Origin: JBGQDM01 sp041495845
GTDB taxonomy: Bacteria; Acidobacteriota; Terriglobia; Terriglobales; Acidobacteriaceae
Direction of reading: 5' to 3'
Assembly (NCBI GenBank): GCA_041495845.1
Contig: JBGQDM010000148.1
Coordinates: forward strand, 1 to 6,119
DNA: 6,119 nt
Position 1 is the stretch's first letter. Each line of letters begins with the position of its first letter. Shown one piece after another: positions 1 to 5,541 of the stretch. The position numbers were made by a program, and so were the translations under genes. The notes beneath the pieces are model-generated. The model had not been told where the DNA came from. It did not search any database and saw nothing but the letters and a program-made list of their open reading frames with translations.

Positions 1-395
1 CCCATGGGACGGCGCGAGAGCGAAGCATCACCCGTCAGCTCGCTCGCAAACGCCTGGCCTGCCAGAATTCCGGCCAGCATGCGCATGGTGGAGCCAGAGT
101 TTCCGCAATCGAGGGCGTGCTCCGGTGCGCGCAGCCGGCCGCCGCGCAGCACCACGGTCTGCACTCTTCCCTGCTGGCTGCGTTCCCATTGGCATCCCAG
201 CTCGTGCAGACAGCGCAATGTGCTGGCGCAATCTTCACCGGTAGAAAAATTCTCCAGCCGCGTTTCACCTTCCGCCAGCGCCCCCAACATGGCGTAGCGG
301 TGGGAAATGCTCTTGTCGCCGGGCAGACGCACCATGCCCTGCACGCCGCGCGCGGGCCGGATGACAACTGTTTTCGAGGGTGTCGTGGTGGTCAA
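1..395 (-). CDS. aroA: 3-phosphoshikimate 1-carboxyvinyltransferase (EPSP synthase), N-terminal part
   Basis: This enzyme joins phosphoenolpyruvate to shikimate-3-phosphate in the cytoplasm, the sixth step of the shikimate pathway to aromatic amino acids. About 131 codons are visible, and the C-terminal two thirds or more lie beyond the left edge. The frame reads VIRPARGVQGMVRLPGDK, then SISHRYAMLGALAEG, then LDCGNSGSTMRMLAGILAGQ and LTGDASLSRRPM. These are the family's N-terminal signatures: the substrate-binding Lys at about residue 27 in GDKSISHR, the NSGST loop at about 98-102, and the GDxSLxxRPM block. The GDKSISHR form resembles Bacillus-type (class II) enzymes more than the E. coli type. 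I chose TTG at 393-395 because an in-frame stop lies at 471-473, there is no ATG before residue 20, and this start gives a family-like N terminus. A GTG at 462-464 is the alternative. No clear Shine-Dalgarno site precedes either. The unknown gene at 478-894 lies 82 bases upstream on the same strand and may be co-transcribed. Confidence 0.95.
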   Translation of the reverse strand, partial: MTTTTPSKTVVIRPARGVQGMVRLPGDKSISHRYAMLGALAEGETRLENFSTGEDCASTLRCLHELGCQWERSQQGRVQTVVLRGGRLRAPEHALDCGNSGSTMRMLAGILAGQAFASELTGDASLSRRPM

Positions 396-417
396 ACGGA
401 TAGTGTATTCGATTCGT

Positions 418-454
418 CGGGCGGAGGTTGCGGAGCGCCGCTCCGCCCGGGCGG
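418..454. repeat. overlapping GC-rich palindromes upstream of aroA
   Basis: Three mutually exclusive stems share the bases CTCCGC at 441-446. GCGGAGC (430-436) pairs perfectly with GCTCCGC (440-446) over a 3-base loop. CGGGCGGAG (418-426) pairs perfectly with CTCCGCCCG (441-449) over a 14-base loop. CCGCCCGGGCGG (443-454) is a perfect 12-base palindrome. The cluster lies in the 82-base gap between the unknown minus-strand gene and aroA. No T-run follows on the minus strand, so it does not look like a standard intrinsic terminator. It could be a transcript-processing or pausing structure, or a degenerate REP-like element. Chance palindromes are also commoner in DNA this GC-rich. Confidence 0.4.
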
Positions 455-477
455 CCGTCCCCACACCAGCTCATTCT

Positions 478-894
478 TCAGACCATGGCTTCAAACCCGG
501 CCTGCGTTGCCGCCAGCACGTCGGGAGCAACTTCCCGGAGCTTGATCTCGAATTCAAAGCGCGGCGTGAGGTCGCCGCGGCCCCAGCGCGACACTTCCCA
601 ATGCGCGCGAATCTTACGAATGTCGGCCTGCCGCGTGAGGTCGAGCAGCAACGGGTGCTGACCGCGATAGAACTTCTGCGGAAACGCCACCAGCGGTTTC
701 GCGGTCCAGGTCTCGCCGTCAGTCGAGCCGTAGACGCTGACGTCGAGCGATTGCTGCTCGATCACGCTCGTGATCTCGAGCGTGAGCAGAAACACGCGAT
801 GAGCGGCGGCGGTGATGTCCACCGCCGGGCCGTCGCCTTTGGCGGTCACCAGCGTTTTGGGCGCGACGAGAAATGTTTCCACCATGGCGCGCAT
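478..894 (-). CDS. conserved-looking hypothetical protein, about 138 aa, function unknown
   Basis: I do not recognise a named family. The protein has no signal peptide and no membrane segment, so it is probably cytoplasmic. It looks rich in beta strands: alternating stretches such as RVFLLTLEITSVIEQQSLDV (33-52), VYGSTDGETW (54-63) and FEFEIKLREV (113-122), with aromatic residues near WEVSRWGRGD (99-108). The phrase 'VYGSTDGETW' recalls beta-sandwich (discoidin-like) domains, but that is only an impression. The start is uncertain. ATG at 892-894 gives MRAMVETF and ATG at 883-885 gives MVETF; neither has a good ribosome site. The open frame runs on to 1812 without a stop, but the extension is antisense to the hydrolase and crosses the hairpin repeat, so I excluded it. 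The stop lies 82 bases upstream of the aroA start, in the same direction. Similar small proteins seem familiar from acidobacterial genomes, but this is from memory. Confidence 0.75.
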   Translation of the reverse strand: MRAMVETFLVAPKTLVTAKGDGPAVDITAAAHRVFLLTLEITSVIEQQSLDVSVYGSTDGETWTAKPLVAFPQKFYRGQHPLLLDLTRQADIRKIRAHWEVSRWGRGDLTPRFEFEIKLREVAPDVLAATQAGFEAMV

Positions 895-970
895 TGTAGC
901 AAAGCGAGACGCACCCGCAGTGTGTTCCGCGTCACGGCGTTCGAGGATGCTGTCCCGAAAACTCCTGTCA

Positions 971-1070
971 TCCCAGCCCCGGAGGGGCGTCTGATAATAG
1001 CCCGGCGCTTCAGCGCCGGGAAACGTGGCAACACCGAGCAAGTCCCGGAGGGACGACTGAAGGTCCTCGG
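971..1070. repeat. REP-like interspersed hairpin repeat
   Basis: The element has three perfect hairpins in order. GCCCC (976-980) and GGGGC (984-988) flank GGA. CCCGGCGC (1001-1008) and GCGCCGGG (1013-1020) flank TTCA. GTCCC (1042-1046) and GGGAC (1050-1054) flank GGA. The outer two are versions of one motif, CCCGGAGGG, placed symmetrically around the larger central stem, so the arrangement is a designed-looking composite rather than a single chance palindrome. It lies between the divergent starts of the unknown protein (894, minus) and the hydrolase (1087, plus). I recall similar elements scattered through acidobacterial genomes, and elements of this shape (REP/BIME) are known to be mobilised by RAYT transposases. 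No transposase is present here. Spurious ORFs reading 'PEGRLIIARRFSAG' arise from it. The exact edges are uncertain. Confidence 0.75.
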
Positions 1071-1086
1071 GTAGACTGGACTGCGC

Positions 1087-1881
1087 ATGCGCCGGATTCG
1101 CAGCAACGACGCGGAGATTGCCTACGAAGTTCTGGGTGATGGTGCGCCCGTGGTCCTCCTGCACCCGTTTCCCGCGCATCATGGCATCTGGCTGCCGGCG
1201 GCACAACGCTTGGCGCAGCGTTACCGCGTCATTCTTCCCGATCTGCGCGGACACGGCGAATCGGAAACCGGCGATGGCCCCGCCACCATGGAGAAGCATG
1301 CCGCCGACCTGGCGCGCATCTGCCAGCACGAGGATGTGGGTCGTGCCGTGTTCGTGGGCTCGTCCATTGGCGGCTACATCTTGTTTGAATGCTGGCGGCA
1401 GTTTCGCGGCCGCATCGCCGCCCTCGTGCTCTGCAATACCAAAGCTCAGGCGGACACCGCCGAAGGCCGAGCGACACGGCTCGCAGTGGCGGAAGACGTG
1501 TTGCGCCGCGGCACCACGCCGTTTCTGGAAGACGCGCTCCCCAAACTGATCGGCGCCACCACACGTACCAACCGTCCCGACCTGGTTGAGGATGCGCGGC
1601 AGATGATGCAGGCGATGTCGCCGGAGGGTGTAGCCAGTGTGCAGCGCGGCATGGCGGCACGCCCGGATTCGATCGCCACGGCGAAAACCATCACCGTGCC
1701 CACGCTGCTGATTGCCGGGGATGAAGATGTCACCACGCCGGTCGCCGATCTTAAACTTCTGCGGCAGCAAATCCAGGGCGCGCAATTGCGGGTGGTGCCG
1801 CAGGCGGGACACTACGCTGTCTTCGAGCAGTCGGCAGCCGTCGGGCTGTTACTGCGGCAGTTCTGTGAGCTTTCCGGCTGA
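1087..1881 (+). CDS. alpha/beta-fold hydrolase, 264 aa
   Basis: This is a soluble hydrolase of the alpha/beta fold, of the size and motif order of 3-oxoadipate enol-lactonase and related esterases. The oxyanion-hole segment is HPFP (26-29). DLRGHGES (52-59) follows strand 4. The nucleophile elbow GSSIGG (91-96) puts the catalytic Ser at 93. The acid is probably Asp214 in GDEDVTTP (211-218), and the catalytic His is 242 in AGHYAVFEQ. The triad is complete and the length is normal for the family, so the gene looks intact. The lid region (about 125-195) is too variable to name the substrate, and there are no beta-ketoadipate pathway genes nearby to support a lactonase role. An in-frame TAG at 1072-1074 fixes the ATG start, although no Shine-Dalgarno site is visible. 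The REP-like repeat ends within 20-30 bases of the start. Transcription converges on the PspC gene, with 53 bases between the stops and no clear terminator. Confidence 0.93.
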   Translation: MRRIRSNDAEIAYEVLGDGAPVVLLHPFPAHHGIWLPAAQRLAQRYRVILPDLRGHGESETGDGPATMEKHAADLARICQHEDVGRAVFVGSSIGGYILFECWRQFRGRIAALVLCNTKAQADTAEGRATRLAVAEDVLRRGTTPFLEDALPKLIGATTRTNRPDLVEDARQMMQAMSPEGVASVQRGMAARPDSIATAKTITVPTLLIAGDEDVTTPVADLKLLRQQIQGAQLRVVPQAGHYAVFEQSAAVGLLLRQFCELSG

Positions 1882-1934
1882 GCCGCTACGGATTGGGCCG
1901 AGATGCCCGTGCTCGTCAGGGCGCGGGAAGAACT

Positions 1935-2255
1935 TCAGGAACTGGCCACCTGGTTCGTGGCTTGCGCCGGGGCAGACGGCAGTGCCGGCAGCTCTTCCGG
2001 AATTACGATCCATGCGATCGGGTAAGCCAGCAGTCCGACCCCGGTGAAAACAGAGATCAGCACCCAGAGCACCCGCACTAGACTCACGTCCATATCGAAA
2101 TGAGCGGCGACGCCGGCACAGACGCCGGCCAGCATGCGTCCGTGTTGTGGCCGCACCAGGCGCCGTCTTACCGGCACGGTGCCGACCCAGTTGCCGCAAT
2201 AAGGGCAGAGCCGCGCGTCTGTTGGAATGCCGCGACCGCAGTGGTTGCAGAACAT
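1935..2255 (-). CDS. PspC-domain membrane protein with N-terminal zinc ribbon, 106 aa
   Basis: The protein begins with a short zinc ribbon, with cysteines at 3 and 6 (CNHC) and 17 and 20 (CPYC). A PspC domain follows at about residues 31-87: a basic stretch (RRRLVRPQ), the typical AGVCAGVAAHFDMD turn (43-56), then a hydrophobic segment (about 59-85) ending in the conserved WIVIPEE. PspC in enterobacteria is an inner-membrane partner of the phage-shock response. Stand-alone PspC-domain proteins in other phyla are mostly uncharacterised, so the stress role here is inferred. No pspA, pspB or pspF is in the window. The start is set by a strong AGGAGGAGG ribosome site 6 bases upstream; the open frame to 2285 is not used. 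It lies 53 bases downstream of the TPR gene on the same strand and may be co-transcribed with it. The C-terminal tail (88-106) is Ala/Pro-rich and probably disordered. Confidence 0.9.
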   Translation of the reverse strand: MFCNHCGRGIPTDARLCPYCGNWVGTVPVRRRLVRPQHGRMLAGVCAGVAAHFDMDVSLVRVLWVLISVFTGVGLLAYPIAWIVIPEELPALPSAPAQATNQVASS

Positions 2256-2261
2256 GGTTGG

Positions 2262-2270
2262 CCTCCTCCT
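2262..2270 (-). promoter_or_regulatory. strong ribosome binding site for the PspC gene
   Basis: AGGAGGAGG on the minus strand ends 6 bases before the ATG at 2253-2255. It is the strongest Shine-Dalgarno match in the window. It decides the start in favour of MFCNHCG over the longer open frame, which would place the start upstream of this site. Confidence 0.85.
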
Positions 2271-2308
2271 AATGATACGGCGCACCGCCGCAAAATGTTC
2301 CGGGACGC

Positions 2309-3508
2309 CTACTCGCGGTACGCGCTCCCCAGGCGCTCCCGCGCCGTCTCGGCAAAGGTGGTCGCGCTGTCCACCGCGATGGCAGCCTGGTAGCGCTTCA
2401 CCGCTTCGTCTCGTTTGCTGAGCAAGTCGAGCATTTCGCCGGCGCCGAGGTTGGCTTGTTGTTTCACGTCGGGGTCAGCGGAGGCCAGCTCGTTGACCAA
2501 ACTGTAGGCGCCGAGCGCGCCGGCGTGGTCGTGCCGGCTGCGCCGCAGATCGCCCAGGCTGACCGCGGCCAACTCGTAGTGCACGGGCGCGTACTTGCCG
2601 GCGCGGCCCGCGTCCCAGATGTGGCGATAGGCGGCTTCCGCCTCCGCATCGCGTTTGGCGGCGCGCAGCAGGTTGCCCTCTTCCAGCGCCAGGAGCACGT
2701 TTTGCGGATAACGCGGCAAGATGCCACGAACCTCAGCTAGTGCCTGATCGAAGCGTCCCTCGCGGCGCAGGAAAAGCACCAGCAGGATCTTCGCATCCAT
2801 GGCGGCCTCGCCGCCACCCTTGGCTGCCGCGCGCAACTCCTCAATTCCTCTTTCTTTGTTGCCACTAAATCCCACGACCGACGCGGCCACCTTCACCGCC
2901 CACGGCAGGCTGCCAACCACGTAGTCGTGCGTGCCCACCACCATTTTGGCGTCGGCGAAGTTGGGATCGAGTTCGAGCACGCGCTCGTGGTCGTGGCGCG
3001 AGCCCACCGCTGCCCGCAACGCGGCAAACCACGAGCGTTCCAGCAGGCCGGTGTAACTCGCACGCATGGCGCGAGTGACCCCGCGAGCGTAGAGCGCGTT
3101 CACATCGCGTTCGTTGGCGTCGAGCGCGCGCTCTTCCAACTGGTTCGCTTTGTCCAGCAGTTCACGAACGCGCTGGCGGGTTTCATTCGCCGCTGGACGC
3201 CGGGGCCTGCCGATAAAACTGTCGTTGGCGTAGTCGCCGGTGTTCATCGCGCCCATGCGGTAGAGCTCACGGATCAGCACCGCGGTGGCCAGGTGATTGA
3301 GAGCGCCGGGATGCTCGGGATGCTGCTGGGCCACCTGCTCAAAGTTGCGGATCGCGCAGTCGTAATCCATGTTGTAGAAGCAATCCTGCCCGCGCTGCGT
3401 CAGAGGATCGGTGAGGCGGCCGGAACTGAGGGATTGGCCGAGCGCAGGACTGCCCGCGGCAGCCAGTAGCAGGAACAGCACTTGCAGGTAGATCAGCGCG
3501 GAAGTCAT
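2309..3508 (-). CDS. exported TPR-repeat protein resembling TTC39/IML2, 399 aa
   Basis: An N-terminal signal peptide (hydrophobic core about 5-18, likely cleavage after ALG near residue 24) points to export. There is no lipobox Cys, so the protein is probably periplasmic. The mature part is an alpha-solenoid of TPR-like helix pairs, for example FYNMDYDCAIRNFEQVAQQH (44-63), about 242-276 (GRFDQALAEV then LPRYPQN) and about 352-382 (RDEAVKRYQAAIAVD). Residues 199-226 read GSLPWAVKVAASVVGFSGNK and continue RGIEEL. As I remember the eukaryotic TTC39/IML2 family, this resembles its LP..L.....VGFSGNK..GL..L signature. The function is unknown; TPR scaffolds usually bind other proteins. The start at 3508 is the ATG that gives a clean signal peptide. 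A GTG at 3524-3526 is possible, and the open frame upstream to 3691 has no signal-like start. No clear ribosome site is seen. The PspC gene follows 53 bases downstream. Confidence 0.85.
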   Translation of the reverse strand: MTSALIYLQVLFLLLAAAGSPALGQSLSSGRLTDPLTQRGQDCFYNMDYDCAIRNFEQVAQQHPEHPGALNHLATAVLIRELYRMGAMNTGDYANDSFIGRPRRPAANETRQRVRELLDKANQLEERALDANERDVNALYARGVTRAMRASYTGLLERSWFAALRAAVGSRHDHERVLELDPNFADAKMVVGTHDYVVGSLPWAVKVAASVVGFSGNKERGIEELRAAAKGGGEAAMDAKILLVLFLRREGRFDQALAEVRGILPRYPQNVLLALEEGNLLRAAKRDAEAEAAYRHIWDAGRAGKYAPVHYELAAVSLGDLRRSRHDHAGALGAYSLVNELASADPDVKQQANLGAGEMLDLLSKRDEAVKRYQAAIAVDSATTFAETARERLGSAYRE

Positions 3509-3756
3509 CGCGGGAACTATGGGCACCAGTGTATCTGATGCGGGCGGGGTACCACGGAAAGCACTTCCCGAGCGGCGCGGAACCGTCAGAATCAAGTGAG
3601 GGTAGAGGTGGCGGGCGGCGAAAATTCCTGTTTCCGGAAAAAGTTGCCGGGCACAGGAACCAGGGCCGCAACCTAAGCCTCGCCTTAACAATCGCTTAGC
3701 CGGAAACGCATTTTGGCGATCCGCGTGCGAATGAGGAAGTTAAGGAGCTCCGCGAC
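3509..3756. other. divergent intergenic region between TPR and zinc-ribbon genes
   Basis: These 248 bases must hold start signals for both flanking genes, but I see no convincing sigma-70 promoter for either. TTAACA (3685-3690) is a fair -35 for the plus strand but lacks a good -10 at the right distance. TACACT on the minus strand (3528-3533) is a fair -10 without a -35. TTTCCGGAAA (3631-3640) is a perfect 10-base palindrome that could be an operator half-site pair or could be chance. I see no RNA gene. Confidence 0.5.
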
Positions 3757-4176
3757 ATGTCTGAGGTGGTTCAGCACGCTGAAACCCGGGTCTGGGAAGC
3801 TCCCGTCGGCGAGGGTCCCCCGTCGAGTCCGGTCCAGGTGCCGGCAGCTTGTTCGCAGTGCGCCAGCGAATTTGTGCCGGGAGCCAGTTTCTGCCACATC
3901 TGCGGCGTCTCACGCCCCGCTCCCGCCCGCCCCCACGGCTGGACCAGCTACTTCGAATTCCAGCAGATGCAGCAGTGGGTGGGAGTCTCGACCGCGGCGT
4001 TTATCGCGTTCATGGCCGGAATCGGCTGCCTGCTCTGCGCCTTGGGCGTGGGGCTGGTTCTCAGCGCCCAGACTTTAGCAGATTGGCAGGCCGTCCAACT
4101 GTGGCGGATCCAGTGGTTGTTGGCGGCGACGGCGGCGTTTGTAGCTGGATTGCTGCTGAAGCGGCGAACGCGTTAA
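3757..4176 (+). CDS. zinc-ribbon membrane protein, 139 aa, function unknown
   Basis: A disordered N-terminal tail (1-30, Pro/Glu-rich) leads into a zinc ribbon with cysteines at 32, 35 (CSQC), 46 and 49 (CHIC), the spacing of small zinc-ribbon domains found in many bacterial membrane proteins. After a Pro-rich linker (53-60) come two hydrophobic segments, about 76-104 (AAFIAFMAGIGCLLCALGVG) and about 118-134, ending in a basic tail (KRRTR). The layout suggests a two-helix inner-membrane protein with a cytoplasmic ribbon. I cannot name a function. The ATG start is supported by AAGGAG at 3742-3747, 9 bases upstream. The gene diverges from the TPR gene and converges on thiD, with 55 bases between the stops. 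It has the same ribbon-plus-membrane plan as the PspC protein at 1935-2255 but no PspC domain. Confidence 0.85.
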   Translation: MSEVVQHAETRVWEAPVGEGPPSSPVQVPAACSQCASEFVPGASFCHICGVSRPAPARPHGWTSYFEFQQMQQWVGVSTAAFIAFMAGIGCLLCALGVGLVLSAQTLADWQAVQLWRIQWLLAATAAFVAGLLLKRRTR

Positions 4177-4231
4177 CCAGTATTACGGCTTTTACCGGTT
4201 TTCCATTCTTTCACTTTCATCTCCCCAGCAT

Positions 4232-5086
4232 TCAATGCCTGGTTTCCGGCTCGTTTGACGCCGCGGGTCGGCGTTGCTGTTCGTGCATCCGGTAGAGATG
4301 ATGCACCGGCCCGATGCCGCGTCCGAGCGGGTGCGCCTGAGCAATCGCGGCCGAAACGTAGGCTTTCGCCAGCAACACGGCTTCAGGAACATCGCGACCC
4401 AGCGCCAGTTGGGAGGCAAGCGCGGTGGCAAAGGCACAGCCCGTGCCGTGGGTAGACGAGGACTTCTGGCGATCGGCTGAAAAGGTCTCGAACTGAAAAT
4501 CACCGGCCGGCGTGGTGAAGCCGAGCAGGTCCACGGCTTTCTCCAGATGTCCCCCGGTAATCACAACATTGGCCGCCCCCATGGTGTGCAGCTGCACCGC
4601 CGCGAGTTGCATCTGGGCGACGTTGGTGACCGGCAGTCCGCTGAGCACGGCGGCCTCGTCCACGTTTGGGGTGAGCACGCGGGCCAGGGGTAGGAGGTCC
4701 CGGGCCAGGAGCTTGACGCCTTCGCGGTCGAGCAGGTCCATGCCGGATGAGGACTTCAGAATGGGATCGAGAACAATGTTGGGCAGTGGGCGATCGCGGA
4801 GAAAGCGGACCACGGCGGCGGCCACCTTGCCCGTGCCCAGCATGCCAATGCGGACGGCGGCAATATCCAGGTCGCCAGCCAGCTCGGCGAGCGTGTCCGC
4901 AATGAGGTTAGGAGGAAGTGCCTCCACCCGAGCCACGCCGGCGGTGGACTGCACTGTCATGGCGGTAATGCAGGCCACGCCGTAGCAGCCGTGGGCGGCG
5001 ATGGTCTTGATGTCGGCGGTAATCCCCGCCCCGGAAGAGGGATCAAAGCCCGCGATGGTGAGGACGACGGGTGGCACGATGCCCAT
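4232..5086 (-). CDS. thiD: hydroxymethylpyrimidine/phosphomethylpyrimidine kinase
   Basis: ThiD phosphorylates 4-amino-5-hydroxymethyl-2-methylpyrimidine twice to give HMP-PP, the pyrimidine half of thiamine, in the cytoplasm. The 284-residue protein is of the ribokinase fold. The N-terminal block LTIAGFDPSSGAGITADIKT (9-28) is close to the E. coli TIAGTDPSGGAGIQADLKT. IGMLGTG (80-86), VLDP (105-108), LTPNVDEA (138-145) and ITGGH (176-180) follow. The anion hole and catalytic Cys are in STHGTGCAF, with Cys at about 217. GIGPVHHLYRMH (258-269) matches the family's C terminus, and about 15 extra polar residues follow it. ATG at 5084-5086 gives the canonical start; a TTG at 5107 would add seven residues. 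The ribosome site is weak. No other thiamine gene is in the window, and I find no TPP riboswitch in the upstream 455 bases, so the gene looks solitary and not controlled by that RNA. Confidence 0.96.
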   Translation of the reverse strand: MGIVPPVVLTIAGFDPSSGAGITADIKTIAAHGCYGVACITAMTVQSTAGVARVEALPPNLIADTLAELAGDLDIAAVRIGMLGTGKVAAAVVRFLRDRPLPNIVLDPILKSSSGMDLLDREGVKLLARDLLPLARVLTPNVDEAAVLSGLPVTNVAQMQLAAVQLHTMGAANVVITGGHLEKAVDLLGFTTPAGDFQFETFSADRQKSSSTHGTGCAFATALASQLALGRDVPEAVLLAKAYVSAAIAQAHPLGRGIGPVHHLYRMHEQQRRPAASNEPETRH

Positions 5087-5260
5087 CCTAAGCCTGAATG
5101 TAAACAAAAGCTGCCCGGCGTGGATACCGAGTTCTCGGGGGCTTGGGTACTGGAGTCACCCGGAATCCGTCCAGAAGCGCGGTGGGGTGTAGTTACCAGG
5201 TAGTTATTACTGCACGATCCGAGCGCGAGGGGACCAGCGTAAAGCGTTGATCCATATAGA

Positions 5261-5440
5261 GTTTCGCTAATATTCTGCTTAAGTCTAATACTTATATATA
5301 GTTAGAGGCAGTCAGCGCGACCGGGGAGAATCGGAGCATGTAAAGCTATAATATTTATAATCAATATATTACAGTACTTATATCATGTATTACATACTAT
5401 CTTATCGTGTGTTGCATTGAAAGTAATGTACTAGGTGATT
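5261..5440. other. AT-rich intergenic island
   Basis: By my hand count, 24 of 100 bases in 5341-5440 and 10 of 40 in 5261-5300 are G or C, while 5301-5340 has 25 of 40. The island stands out sharply from the GC-rich genes on both sides. It contains two exact TATAAT strings (5347-5352 and 5356-5361) without matching -35 boxes, a 9-base direct repeat TACTTATAT (5289-5297 and 5375-5383), the palindrome ATGTA-T-TACAT (5385-5395), and an exact match to the IHF consensus WATCAANNNNTTR (5359-5371). It may be a regulatory or curved-DNA upstream region for rlpA and/or thiD, or a short foreign insertion. The sequence alone does not decide. Confidence 0.6.
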
Positions 5441-5451
5441 ACCGCCCAGGG

Positions 5452-5481
5452 TTGACATCCGCCCGGACGGGCATTTACCAT
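5452..5481 (+). promoter_or_regulatory. probable sigma-70-type promoter of rlpA
   Basis: TTGACA (5452-5457) is a perfect -35 box. TACCAT (5476-5481) matches the -10 consensus at four of six positions after an 18-base spacer. Transcription would start near 5488 and give a leader of about 54 bases to the rlpA ATG. The spacer holds the inverted repeat GCCCG-GA-CGGGC (5461-5472), well placed for a repressor or a spacer-twisting activator, but no regulator is identifiable here. Confidence 0.5.
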
Positions 5482-5541
5482 TTCAGAAATCAACTCAAGA
5501 CTATCTAGGAAGTCAAATTTGCAGAGCGAGAGGTTTCCTGC

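Larger units (their letters stand above)
5087..5541. other. 455-base gene-free region between thiD and rlpA
   Basis: This divergent region has two parts of different base composition. The part next to thiD (5087-5260) is of ordinary composition and holds a small hairpin, CCGAG and CTCGG around TT at 5127-5138, in the thiD leader. The part from about 5261 to 5440 is very AT-rich and is described separately. Next to rlpA are a likely promoter (5452-5481) and a ribosome site (5525-5532). I see no tRNA, no TPP riboswitch core and no credible small ORF. Confidence 0.7.

Noticed and set aside
307..1074. Plus-strand open frame of 255 codons
   Set aside because: It is antisense to aroA and to the unknown protein, and it reads through the repeat (giving PEGRLIIARRFSAG). 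It has Arg-rich shadow composition and no recognisable domain.
478..1812. Minus-strand open frame of 444 codons spanning the unknown gene and the hydrolase
   Set aside because: Only the last 138 codons look like protein. The rest is antisense to an intact alpha/beta hydrolase with a full catalytic triad and crosses the hairpin repeat.
2272..2277. TATCAT on the minus strand as a -10 box for the PspC gene
   Set aside because: It directly abuts the Shine-Dalgarno site, so transcription would start inside or after that site. There is also no -35 at the right distance.
4177..4231. Intrinsic terminator between the converging zinc-ribbon gene and thiD
   Set aside because: AACC (4175-4178) and GGTT (4195-4198) can pair, but the stem carries a mismatch and is too short. 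The T-rich stretch that follows is not a clean run.
5087..5340. TPP riboswitch upstream of thiD
   Set aside because: On the minus strand I see neither the CTGAGA core nor the ACCTGAT-type segment of the TPP aptamer.
5347..5361. Two perfect TATAAT strings as rlpA promoters
   Set aside because: No -35-like hexamer or extended -10 lies at the right distance, and such strings are expected by chance in the AT-rich island. TTGACA at 5452 is the better candidate.
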